Source: Mantamonas sphyraenae
Lineage: Eukaryota > CRuMs > Mantamonadidae
Direction of reading: 5' to 3'
DNA: 64,000 nucleotides
Assembly: GCA_026936335.1 (NCBI GenBank)
Contig: JAPMXV010000029.1
Span: forward strand, 310,001 to 374,000
Shown: piece by piece, positions 11,401-18,176 of the stretch
How positions within the stretch are numbered: position 1 is the stretch's first letter
Layout: each line of letters begins with the position of its first letter
Notes under the pieces: generated by a model
Told to the model about the DNA's origin: nothing
The model's database searches: none
What the model saw: the letters and a program-made list of their open reading frames with translations, nothing else
Program-made: the position numbers and the translations under genes

Positions 11401-14400
11401 CTTCAGTGTCGTCGAATTCAGCTGCACACCGGTGCCGCGTTCGTTGCCCACACCGCCCGACGCTGAACTGGACGCCGATTCACTCAGCAGCAGCTGTTCG
11501 CGCTCCTTTTCTTCGTACTCTGACATGTGCTCCAGAGCCCATTCGGCTTGCTCGTTCTGGTCGGTGCTATGATTTACGGCATCGCGAAGCAGCTCTTCCG
11601 TGCCAGTAACGAGCAGATTGCGCAGGCGTTCGATGTCCAACTGCTTCTTGCGATCCAGTTCCTCCTTTTTCTTCTCGTGTTTCTTGTTCATCTCCACAAA
11701 CACGTGTGCAAACGACTGCTTGCGCCCCAGCAGCTGCGTGTACACGTCCTCATCCTCCGACACAGTTGTGTTGTCACCCAGAGACACGCCACCCGCTGCA
11801 AGGTCGCCGTGATCCTCACCAAACATGGTGGCGCCCACAAGCCACTGTGCATTGTTGGCCACTGTGGGAAACATCTGTGCGTGTTCGCCCTCGGCCACCA
11901 GAGTTCCGTTGCGGTACAGCGCAAACGACGACGAATCAAACACGCCGCACCAGTGCACCCACTTGTTGGCGTCCGTCTTTTTGTCCAGTGCGACACTCAC
12001 AAAAGCCTCGGATGTCGAGCTCGAGTGCACGTCGCTGAAAATGCCCATCTGAAGGCGGCCCTTTTGCACACGCATGCCCATGCTGTACCCGCTGTTCTCG
12101 CTGAGCATGACCAACGTGTGTGCAGATTCGTGCGCAGGCGATGTCTCGCCATCGGAGGCGGCGTCTGCATCCGTGCCAAGCACCACAGCCTTGGGCAACT
12201 TTACGCTCAGCTCCACGCTCACCCCCTTCTCGTTGGCCATGTGCTCCAGCTGGCCGATGTAACCAAACGAAGTGCCTGTCATTTTGAGGCACATGTTGGC
12301 CTGCGAGCTAAGCTGGGTCACCAGCGTGCACAACTCCATTTGCAGCTCCGGGTCGCCAACCTCACGCATGAGGCGCATGAGGATGCCCACGAGGTCGAGT
12401 TCAGACAGAATCAGTTGGTTCGCAGAGGACACACATGCGCGCTTGAGAAAACGCACGGCCTCCAAACGCATCAGCAGCACGGTGTCGGGCATCAGCGTGG
12501 AACGGTCAGGTTGCAGCAGCTGCAACACAATCGAAAAGTGTTCGCGCGTAAACAGGGATACGTACACGTTGAGGTCGGTAGCAAATGTGCGCATGACCAC
12601 ACTGTTGATCACCTCCAAAAGGTGTAGCTGTGCCTCGGGCGACGGCAACCGGAAGCAATCCAGCAACTTGTGCACGACACGTTTGTGGCGCAATTGTGCT
12701 CGTGCAGCCGTGTCGTGACTGCAGTGTGCCAGGACGTTGGCGACGCCTTGCAGGAGCATCATGTCCGCGTCTGGCGACAGCAGATCGATCAGATCGGCCA
12801 GCATGCCCAGGTTGTACGCCTGTTTGCGCAGCGTCGACGAATGGCTCAGTGCGGCGATGGCGCCCACCACGTGGCATAGCAGCGGTACGTCGTGTGTGTG
12901 CATCTGCGCCATCAACCTCGGCAGCACGTCCGTTTCCGTCAGTGCATCGCGGAAGTGCTTCACGGTGGCACAAACCCAGAGCGCCGTGCAGACAATCTTG
13001 TGGTCGTTCACGTCCACGCTGCTGGTGCTCATTTCGGCGTCACTCACATCCAATGAGAGGCAGCTCAGCACATCCTGCATCGTGCTCACTTTCACCTCCA
13101 CCGGCGCAGCCTTCTTTCCCTTCTTGCCCTTCTTGCGACGCCTGCTGACTATCACCTGATGCATATTGGCCAGCATGCGCAGCACACATTCGTTCACCAC
13201 CTGGCTGTCGCGGTCGGCAAGACTCAACTCTCCGCCTGCGCCAACTGCGCCTCCACTGCTGCTGCTCGATCCTCCCTGAGTCAGCGCCGCGCCAAACAGT
13301 TCGTCCTCGTCGCCCAGCACGATCATCTGCTCGTCTTCGCCCAGGAGCCCTGTGTCGTCGATTCCCTCTGCCGTCGACGCAAACAGCCCGGCCATGCGTG
13401 CCAGCAACATCTTCTTGTGCGTGCCAAAGTGGAGGCTGAACTGCATCAGCTCCATGGCCTTGGTCATGAGCGACGCGCGGTCTTCGATGTCGTTGTACAG
13501 GTCGGCTGCGTCGACGAGCACGCGTTCGCTTCGCTCGAGCGCTGCAGCGCCATGTTTGTAGTCCAGCAGCGTGCGGACAAGATCCAGGCGCATTTCGTTC
13601 CACGCACTGCCCACGTCCTTGCTGCTCTCTGGCTCGTCCGCCAGGTTCATGGCCGCTTCGAAAACGCGTTCCGACTCATCGTACCAGCTGAGCACCGTCG
13701 GCACGCCTTCGCTCGAGTTGCTGCTCAGGTAGCGCTTGGCCTTCTCATGGAACACCATGGCCATGTTGAAGTATGCCAGGCCCATCACTTTGGCGTCGCT
13801 GTTTTCGTTGCACGAGTTGACGATGGCGTTGAACTTTTCGCACGCGTTGTCGTACAGGTGCTGGCACTCTGTGCCCTTCTTGCGCGCCGCCTGCTTCGTC
13901 AGAGCCTTGCCCCAACGCAACAGCGAGTTGTAATTGTCTGGCGACGCAGCCACACTGGCCTCAAACTTTTTGAAGGCCAAGTGGAACAGACGGTCGCTTG
14001 CAGACGCGTCCTTGCGCTTCTCGGCCTCCATGGACAGGGCCACGCCGAGTGCGTGGTCGATGATGTTCATGTGCTTGACCTTGGCGTCGATCGACGCCAC
14101 ATCCGAGTCCACCATGACGAAGCTCTCTGGATTTTCGCGCAGCTGGTCCATGGCGGTTGGAGCCAGCGCCATGCCCGTCATCTCTTGGATGCGCGTAAAC
14201 AGAGCAAATTTGTCCACTTTGTCAAAGAGTGAGTAGTGCGGCTCCATCTCCTCTCGCGACAACGCTGGCTCGTAAAACTTGTCCTTGATCTTTTCCTTCA
14301 GAACCAATTGCCAGAAGGTCTGGCTCTCTGTGCGATTGCCCAGGAGCTTATTGAGGAACTCTTTGATGACGTGACGGACGGGTTCCTCCATCGGCGTCGG

Positions 14401-17262
14401 GTTCTCCTCCATGGTAAGTCGGATTTGTTCGCGCAGCATGTTTTTGCAAACACGCGCCACCATCTCGATCAGCAGCACTGTGCTGACATCCTTTTGCTTG
14501 ACATGGTGTCGAATGAGGCCCAGGAATCGCACATTGATGCCTTCACGATGCATGCCCTCGATCAGACGGTAGTCTTCCACCTCTTTGTGGCGCGCGTCGA
14601 GCTGGCGGGCAAAGTTGGGAATGACCTCGTTGATGAGGCGCAGGGAGGCCTCTTTGACTTCACCGTCGTGCGTGTAGGCCTCCTGCGGATCTTGAAAGTT
14701 GGAAAAAGCGTCGGAGCTTAGGGGGACGCGATTGCGCTTGACAAACTCGGGCCGCAGCAGGCGGTAGAGGTGAGATCCCTGGGGCGCGTAGCGGTCGGGA
14801 AACTGGGCAGGCATGCTGCGGGCGAAATCGAGCAGGTAGAACTTGCCGTCTGTGCCGAGGTGGCCTTCGATATCGGCGGGGCCGTAGATCATTTGGCCTT
14901 TGCTGTGGTGACCCTTGAGGCCAAGCTTGTGGCCTGCGGTGGCCATAAGCTGGTTGAATTCTTGGTTGTCTGCGTGGATGATATGCTCTGGGTCGGAGGC
15001 TTCGTCCGTGCCGTAGATGAGCGAGTTGTTCTTGCTGTCGATGGGCAGAATGGAAACGGCAATGAGCCGGAACCCCTTGTAGTCGACAAGGGCCATGAGC
15101 GGCACATGGAGACCCTTGATGTGGACCTGGTAGAAGCTCATGAGGCCCTTGAGGTCGTGGCCGGCGGCCTTCATGGCGAATTCGTCGCCACGATAGAGGC
15201 CGTGTGAGTCGAGGGCAAACTTGAAAAGGATGTTCTGTACGATGTACTTTTCGCCACCTGCAGCGCCTCCTGCGTCGACAGGAGGGATGGTCTTCATGTC
15301 GTTGGGCAGATAGCGCTCGCTGATGATGATCTTGCCGTAGAGAAGGGCGGCGTAAACAAAGTCGTGCGCGTGGTTGGCCAAGCGTGAGTAGAGCTGGGTG
15401 ACCTGCTGTTCATCGAGATCCTCCTTGTCGAGAGACTCTGTGAGGATCTGGAACTCCTTGTTCCAATCCTTCTTTTGCACGCGGACCTTGGGCTTTGCAG
15501 CGGCCTGGTCCTCAAAGGAGAGACCTGATGGGGAGTTGTAGAGAGAACCACCGCCAGCGCCGGCGACGCGAAAGTTGTCGTAGCCCGAACCGGTGCCGAA
15601 CCCAGAGGTGGCGGCGACGTTCTCAAGGGAAACCTGTTGCGTGCCGGCGCCGAGATCGCCCGAGACGGCAATGTCAGGTTGATCGAATTCGTACTGGGAA
15701 TCGAGGCCCTCTGTGGACTGGTTTGCCTGGAAGTTGGAGCCGTGCTCATCAAAGGGGGCGTATGGAGTCGAGGTGGTGGCGGCCTGCGAGGTTGTGACTT
15801 CGGGCACGGTAAACTCCATGGAGGATCCGAACATATCTGCACCGGTGGAGGAGGTGGAAACTGTGGAGGAGGAGCCATCGTAGGTGTGTGTTGTGAGGAT
15901 GGCGTCTGTGTTGGCAAGTGGAGTGTCGGAAGCGGAGGAAGTCGCGGACTCGACGGTGCTGTGCATGGGGGAACGGTCGCCGCCAAGGAGGGTGTTCAAA
16001 GTGGAATCCATGGAATCTTGGTGCTGAAGGCGAGCGACGCCGTAGGACGAATGGTCGCGCACAGAGGTGTTTGCGGAGACGCGTTGTGCAACAAGGCGCT
16101 CGGTTTCGTCGAGAACGCGTGCGGCATAGGGATTGCCTGTGCCAAGCAATGCTCCTCCTGTACCCTCACCGTCGTCGAGGGCGAAGGAAGTGGAGGCGGC
16201 GGCGGAGGAGGAAGAAGAGGAGGACGCAGGCGGTGTGGTGGCACGCGAGAGCTGGTCGAGATCAAGGCGAGCGCCGGGATGGACCTCTGGGCTATGAAGG
16301 AGATGTTTCTCCACATCCATGTCGTTGTCAGAGGTAAAGTGGTCTGTGGCAATGCGAACGCCGTACATCTTGTGCCGGTGCTCATTGGACTCTGGCTCGT
16401 GGGGTTTGTTGAGAATGTTGCGGGCGATGTCGGTCTGGCGAAACTTGGCCGCGCTGACCTGGGCGCCCGTGTGCGGGGCCTTGCCGGTGATGACTTGAAA
16501 TGATTGGGGAAGGCGGAAAGTTGGGGCGTAGGGTGGGCGGGAACGAGAAGAGTGAGCGAGCGCAGTGTGTGCTGGGAGTGGTGGGGTTGTGTTTGCGAGA
16601 GAGGGGGGGGTTTGAAGGAAACGAAAGAGGGCGAGGGACTCACCTTCGGTCTCATCCAAGAGGCCCAGGAAGGCCTTGTCGCAGATCTCGCTGAGATCCG
16701 TGACCTGGAGGGCGAATGCTAGCTGGCCGAGCTCCTCCTCGATGTCCTTGATGGAGGTGCAGCGGCCAAAGTAGAGAAACTCGAGGAGTGGACGGACGAG
16801 GCGCCACGGCTTGTCTGCCAAGGACCACTCTGCTACGGGACCCTCCTCATGGCATAGGGTGTTGAAGACGGGACAGCTGATGAGGAAGCAGAGGGATGGA
16901 CGGAGGATGAGGAGGGCGTGTGAGCTCGGAGAGGATAGGGGGAGGAAGGAAAGCAAATGATGGAGGGGCATGAAGATCGGGGGCGGGGCCGGCCGACGAG
17001 GTTGGTCCGGGAAATGGGATCGAAGAGAGGAGGAGTGGAAAAGAGGACTTGGGGAAGAGACGCGAGCATGTGGGAAGGGAGAGAGGCAAGGGTGGAAAGG
17101 GACGTACCGCTGAGCGAGCACCAGGCGATGTGCAGGGACGCGGAGTTTGCCATCGTCGGTGCGCTGGACCTCGAGGTCTGCCTCGAGGAGGGTGCTGTCG
17201 TCTTGGACGAGGACGGTGACGTCGCTCAAAAACGTAGAGAGGAAGAGCGGGCGGACGTCCAT
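2407..17262 (-). CDS. Giant BTB-Clu-ARM-LamG-SPRY multidomain protein (4,824 aa)
   Basis: Three exons: 17108-17262, 16644-16876 and 2407-16493. Both introns (231 and 150 nt) are multiples of three without stops, so an unspliced reading stays open. Start is ATG 17262 (MDVRPLFLST). Approximate domain order: BTB (1-150, VPAHRLVLAQR..CPVFNTL across intron 1); Ser-rich linker; Clu domain (470-860, IYGPADIEGHLGTDGKFYLL and EGINVRFLGL blocks); helical/ARM repeats; LamG-like jelly roll (1540-1890); SPRY 1 (1920-2080, SGTIMIGVCEP); ARM repeats; SPRY 2 (2530-2710); ARM repeats; glutamine-amidotransferase-like domain (about 3040-3270); ARM; SPRY 3 (3430-3590); second LamG-like region (3690-4120); SPRY 4 (4210-4370); ARM repeats; C-terminal UBA-like helix bundle. 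BTB plus SPRY suggests a Cullin-3 or scaffolding role, and Clu is the domain of the mitochondrial mRNA-binding CLUH/Clu1. Function is inferred only as a very large scaffold. I know no family with this full architecture. Confidence 0.85.
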   Translation of the reverse strand: MDVRPLFLSTFLSDVTVLVQDDSTLLEADLEVQRTDDGKLRVPAHRLVLAQRYVPFHPCLSPFPHARVSSPSPLFHSSSLRSHFPDQPRRPAPPPIFMPLHHLLSFLPLSSPSSHALLILRPSLCFLISCPVFNTLCHEEGPVAEWSLADKPWRLVRPLLEFLYFGRCTSIKDIEEELGQLAFALQVTDLSEICDKAFLGLLDETEGESLALFRFLQTPPSLANTTPPLPAHTALAHSSRSRPPYAPTFRLPQSFQVITGKAPHTGAQVSAAKFRQTDIARNILNKPHEPESNEHRHKMYGVRIATDHFTSDNDMDVEKHLLHSPEVHPGARLDLDQLSRATTPPASSSSSSSAAASTSFALDDGEGTGGALLGTGNPYAARVLDETERLVAQRVSANTSVRDHSSYGVARLQHQDSMDSTLNTLLGGDRSPMHSTVESATSSASDTPLANTDAILTTHTYDGSSSTVSTSSTGADMFGSSMEFTVPEVTTSQAATTSTPYAPFDEHGSNFQANQSTEGLDSQYEFDQPDIAVSGDLGAGTQQVSLENVAATSGFGTGSGYDNFRVAGAGGGSLYNSPSGLSFEDQAAAKPKVRVQKKDWNKEFQILTESLDKEDLDEQQVTQLYSRLANHAHDFVYAALLYGKIIISERYLPNDMKTIPPVDAGGAAGGEKYIVQNILFKFALDSHGLYRGDEFAMKAAGHDLKGLMSFYQVHIKGLHVPLMALVDYKGFRLIAVSILPIDSKNNSLIYGTDEASDPEHIIHADNQEFNQLMATAGHKLGLKGHHSKGQMIYGPADIEGHLGTDGKFYLLDFARSMPAQFPDRYAPQGSHLYRLLRPEFVKRNRVPLSSDAFSNFQDPQEAYTHDGEVKEASLRLINEVIPNFARQLDARHKEVEDYRLIEGMHREGINVRFLGLIRHHVKQKDVSTVLLIEMVARVCKNMLREQIRLTMEENPTPMEEPVRHVIKEFLNKLLGNRTESQTFWQLVLKEKIKDKFYEPALSREEMEPHYSLFDKVDKFALFTRIQEMTGMALAPTAMDQLRENPESFVMVDSDVASIDAKVKHMNIIDHALGVALSMEAEKRKDASASDRLFHLAFKKFEASVAASPDNYNSLLRWGKALTKQAARKKGTECQHLYDNACEKFNAIVNSCNENSDAKVMGLAYFNMAMVFHEKAKRYLSSNSSEGVPTVLSWYDESERVFEAAMNLADEPESSKDVGSAWNEMRLDLVRTLLDYKHGAAALERSERVLVDAADLYNDIEDRASLMTKAMELMQFSLHFGTHKKMLLARMAGLFASTAEGIDDTGLLGEDEQMIVLGDEDELFGAALTQGGSSSSSGGAVGAGGELSLADRDSQVVNECVLRMLANMHQVIVSRRRKKGKKGKKAAPVEVKVSTMQDVLSCLSLDVSDAEMSTSSVDVNDHKIVCTALWVCATVKHFRDALTETDVLPRLMAQMHTHDVPLLCHVVGAIAALSHSSTLRKQAYNLGMLADLIDLLSPDADMMLLQGVANVLAHCSHDTAARAQLRHKRVVHKLLDCFRLPSPEAQLHLLEVINSVVMRTFATDLNVYVSLFTREHFSIVLQLLQPDRSTLMPDTVLLMRLEAVRFLKRACVSSANQLILSELDLVGILMRLMREVGDPELQMELCTLVTQLSSQANMCLKMTGTSFGYIGQLEHMANEKGVSVELSVKLPKAVVLGTDADAASDGETSPAHESAHTLVMLSENSGYSMGMRVQKGRLQMGIFSDVHSSSTSEAFVSVALDKKTDANKWVHWCGVFDSSSFALYRNGTLVAEGEHAQMFPTVANNAQWLVGATMFGEDHGDLAAGGVSLGDNTTVSEDEDVYTQLLGRKQSFAHVFVEMNKKHEKKKEELDRKKQLDIERLRNLLVTGTEELLRDAVNHSTDQNEQAEWALEHMSEYEEKEREQLLLSESASSSASGGVGNERGTGVQLNSTTLKHIQGLSSRMGDLFVGQMADVRIWNYRMDAEQIRQMQHALVSTNVAKLLGCWSLNDELGCVATNAVRRGGPMVLCGEGASWEDRPDLRYESHMAKGAWAFHKEDTLDSVVQIMGDGNVLRCTQTTSWSTNILTDQPLDESKEWDVILEKTKSGTIMIGVCEPSHQKSGAYVGQSSSYYGASYYTCSPGYKYQDGMSANYGHAGSTGDVVRVQWDSVTRDLSFMHNGISLGVAYRVPANHSVLYPAVSLYDLDDRVRFEPAYATHADTGYLADTVALNMPRLVEEGAMAALVPLLEEGEVEEVAEEASNAIVALLGSGTGTDSKMDKSSLRAILTLATSSGSSVGELRTSACSALVACATNAENRTQLRSLGAAKRLLELIASEEDASIVKQACLALRNYCVDKETQREVGECDGIAVLMDMLERDEVAVLEGACAALGSCAMLGANRKLMQQRGAVDTLVRLVQSHNSELVMQATGALKSALLDSSMQSDFGDLSGPQILVSLLNSGTLDSITANACECLENAAKSKKVSAMIVSVDGVVDTLVPLLERKDLRVRGACMGAISQLSQLRKQSKVVRAHKDVHRLLAEQCGYKDSGNPLYLWAMTNAVHACSNLAKGATQREMMEYVGVVGECARLIDHEHLPLTKLVCSFLSHASEHVALLHMIRRSKIVAKLASLLRKADQSDEVSDYILTTLRNMCYPKGPRSKSVGKGGQQAQENGEEAQTSRVVRWSAEHSTPSLVIEGDTVTQKASSVWCQAYGSKPIKRRTTFDVFLPRTTSGQVFVGVGELGLNTYVGGSGFEGAAFYGSTPGYVYKNGSSKNYGKVLESGSVVSTTFDPEKGTLSFVVDGQAFGLAYTSETSLQRQDLYPVVSLYTMDDVVSSSWSGSLKSLARDNVAHMRDASIFSAIQPLLRTDEEVLLQNALMVASAMLGDHSATTGVSGHHLTKEDMASLLGVLENEDLEEMHGLAMQVMRFACKRSLNLERFSQAGGVAKVVEMVREHQDAQLRQNSEDQGADEDEEEDEDEESVPVLRNAQLTLAYSMRDEGAYILLTHMNALGVLVNMLQARDSEVRVETLRALNTVLERDTRNVKAVSQLGGIGVLTQLLDTREKLLDAIEGHGPDPAERFREEADSGSGDVVVVTPSSSPALMASLDNRRFSTRSSSSDGGAGSSSSSSSSSSGGVEASVADLDGVQDDDAIVVAVMGAMPTVESTNTTNTVLISSIDSMPKIGDRKVCAVPFNVGAGGVVPSVTDAQLNKAQVVLVYTAPEDCWCDMHALSELLLDMYQRGACIVCAGGIGIDVCSLAGEFALAVAPYVAGPRVASSEGKLGSYDKDHPIMQGVQDIVSGLVGLGNVMVNDESCRVLAYYDDDVVLVSERRSQDVGNLCLFVNLFPVSSAHEPMMGFNSQTDGRQLLHNVIGYAAEHADVSPVVISPDWAMELTGLACHALEQIAQQESEQVRLREEGVLEKAYHLLSTSNDMTIQRHACGLVRFAAMNETNKVVLQRFNILSALMRFVTSSEVNLFEDASAAIVELCENEENDLYLRDTGGVPVFMQFLRSTSDFVLEYALTRLNDCVIDDDAIDQNAFFDSMRQKQRRFAAPLSAEGIMSPEFCERSRFEFTRRSTESVTAQHMSTSTWSNVFGKRPFVRGRHEWTLRIDATESGTIMIGVCKDAKHFGTSTSYIGGSSTPQGWSYYGAGSCTYHNASSQTYGGSFKTGDVVCVKLDLNAGTLSYIHNEKDLGVAYTGLTGPLYAGISFYSLNDRITVLSTNGTGVAAESCMELHNYNLEHMHKCLSGKNDKLRVETLKYIQKCVTSPANQHFVTEHKLLSHVADCMTYYSGSPDVQLMCIDILSRMANKANRALSLGPGSYVYLGVDSDSRVGISNAFSIDLYVYMDKFASRGVGNIISYSNEYGEAVFLRMHGEHLEFGWHNGVHLGSTPSMDERERAEVGDIRRRLAEGDGGQEQGAGEGDTGGSSSSSSETANAQVIRTDLGSLSGRWAPVTVTFDGTRGSIFVYGRKMGSMPMDIMWPEGGRWLLGAEFVRTHEREVVEVQDGDGGSSGEAGKAKGDAPVSWNVSGNFTVFVDDGSHYSLVLTQESGSNEVKGTGLVPFQQIGFGDQIIRQSELEVTGTCMEDQTVELNVRYLNDSAMEMQLKASQLTLSSAQTKVKAMRGSNLTTGSDWEAAADVSSAVIQLMDTSMMYTGTKLPVDLAQFIVEKKPTDMNEQMDYYFEGAEADFEAYKSQLKVEAANASSSSSSSGGSGFAASAEEVREKRVAARTLANLVTNHFEGTMTHLSLWNVARSVREIQESLFRRHPQKTGGLVAYWLLNEGDADQIFEGVSKLNGIVCGSESRWATTHDLVIEMGDKETQLFAWDTDTYCPTEYFSVITRGKHFRSLRGEWRTVCADRPLTANTRWRLKLNKVSDMFVGVSEGKPTASDWVGSTGNPGWTWYCGTSSSTRYRNGSQDSYGCQLKSGDVLDVVYDAVEETLRFEVNGEDQGVCHTGVHCAEGTELYACVSTSYSGDEVVLEGVVDKYASIREENLAALQSIDILPKYLALSKEHGSGELAERSLDAVGKLMLYKQFREMMAVGERLSQVLELCSSEDWRMRVCALDTLLNSLSDEKNQIKMQQIGGLEKMLGMVHDDEVSVSSRACWVLTYSLQHPENQKKLLEIRGLETLISLLSASQLAVRASAVHAVAYSIQDANNVQEFQERGGLRPLLALMNTLPINGAERDWTRDEETMMQGMVRALMECCAHNSARSVAAVLANDKVLVQNLLGSVRMGDLVFKQSVVEVVRQLTLSGDANIRSVMLEAGVGTFLTYVRSELPGLMQATKDLEEIMQTEAAHSSGMMMMQGPMEGSVFLMMGGGMMGMGGEGLEAGGNSDEAVDGDEGVHTSEAGVGGLSADLGVDTGAEGGSGGGSGLSARDLGRWDNARQLHMMMGDERYPLGVYFLILQQYGDSLEAATDFLFSGGLEEFVAEHEEAFTLSPPDE

Positions 17263-17376
17263 GTCCGAGCTGTGTGTTTGTGGTTGGCGGGTTGTGCGCG
17301 GGATGCGCCAGCTGCGCACCGTACATACTTCTGGCAGGAACGCAGAACAGAGGAATCCACGGGTGGGGAAACGACA
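17263..17376. promoter_or_regulatory. Divergent promoter spacer (giant gene / multi-TM gene)
   Basis: 114 nt between the two start codons. It holds three TGCGC elements (GTGCGCG, ATGCGCC, CTGCGCA) within about 25 nt around 17295-17320. No TATA box. Role inferred from position and from recurrence of the element in other divergent spacers. Confidence 0.4.
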
Positions 17377-18161
17377 ATGAGCACACTGCGACAGCGAGGA
17401 GCATCGTCAAAGAATCCAGACGGGAGCGAGAAGGAGCGGACACAGTGGACGTCGCGTACGCTGACGGAGGAGGATGTGATGCTGATGGACATCGATGGTG
17501 GGTGTGGACACATGCGTGGAGACTCGGGAGATACAGAGGGAAAGGGATCTGGAGTGACTGACCAGGGGATTGGGCGTGGCGAGGGCACAGAGCAACGGCA
17601 GGTGATCCAAGACCTGCTGGACGAGAACGAGCGGATCAACAACTCGTATGCGTACCTGATGATGGGAGTGAGCGTGTTTGCGGGGCTAGTACTGAGTGTG
17701 CTGGGGCTGATGGTTGTTTACGGGCACACATATGGTCTGCAGAGGCTGTTTGCGCCGAGGTAGGTGATCGGACGGTGGGGCGAGTGGTGCGTGCCGGGGG
17801 CGAGGCGAGGAGCGCGCATCTGACGCGGAAGTGGGAACACAGTCACAGCAAGTGGGTGATGGGAGCCGTGCTGTTTGTTCAGAGTGGGACGTGCTGGGCC
17901 ATGTCCCAGTACGCGCGGCACTACAAGACGGAGCGGCGGAACGAGTACTACAGCCCGGCAGTGGCGTGTACGCTTCCAGGAGTGGTTTACTGGTTGTACA
18001 TGGTGCTTTCATTCCACAACGTACCCATGGCGCTGTACCTGTTGCCGTTTGGACCCGTGGCGCTTGTGGCTGTGCTCGTGTACGGTTCAGGCCAACTGCG
18101 CCAGAGCACCAGCGAGTGCATGGCTCTCTACGACCAGACCTATGAATACAAAGACATTTGA
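17377..18161 (+). CDS. Small multi-TM membrane protein, possibly TMEM128-like
   Basis: Predicted exons are 17377-17759 and 17843-18161 (83-nt intron, donor gtaggt, acceptor aacacag), giving 233 aa. The N-terminal 80 residues are polar, with a short acidic stretch (TEEDVMLMDIDGG) and a predicted helix. Four hydrophobic segments follow: YLMMGVSVFAGLVLSVLGLM, WVMGAVLFVQSGTCWAM, VACTLPGVVYWLYMVLSF and ALYLLPFGPVALVAVLVYG. The acidic/aromatic loop before TM3 (RRNEYYSPA) and the four-TM layout recall the small ER protein TMEM128, but the match is weak and I would not name it. Acceptors at 17809 or 17812 would also keep frame but give a 50-53 nt intron, shorter than any other here. The divergent partner is the giant gene (114-nt spacer). 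The next gene starts only 15 nt after its stop. Confidence 0.7.
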
Positions 18162-18176
18162 AGGGAGCTGGAGATC

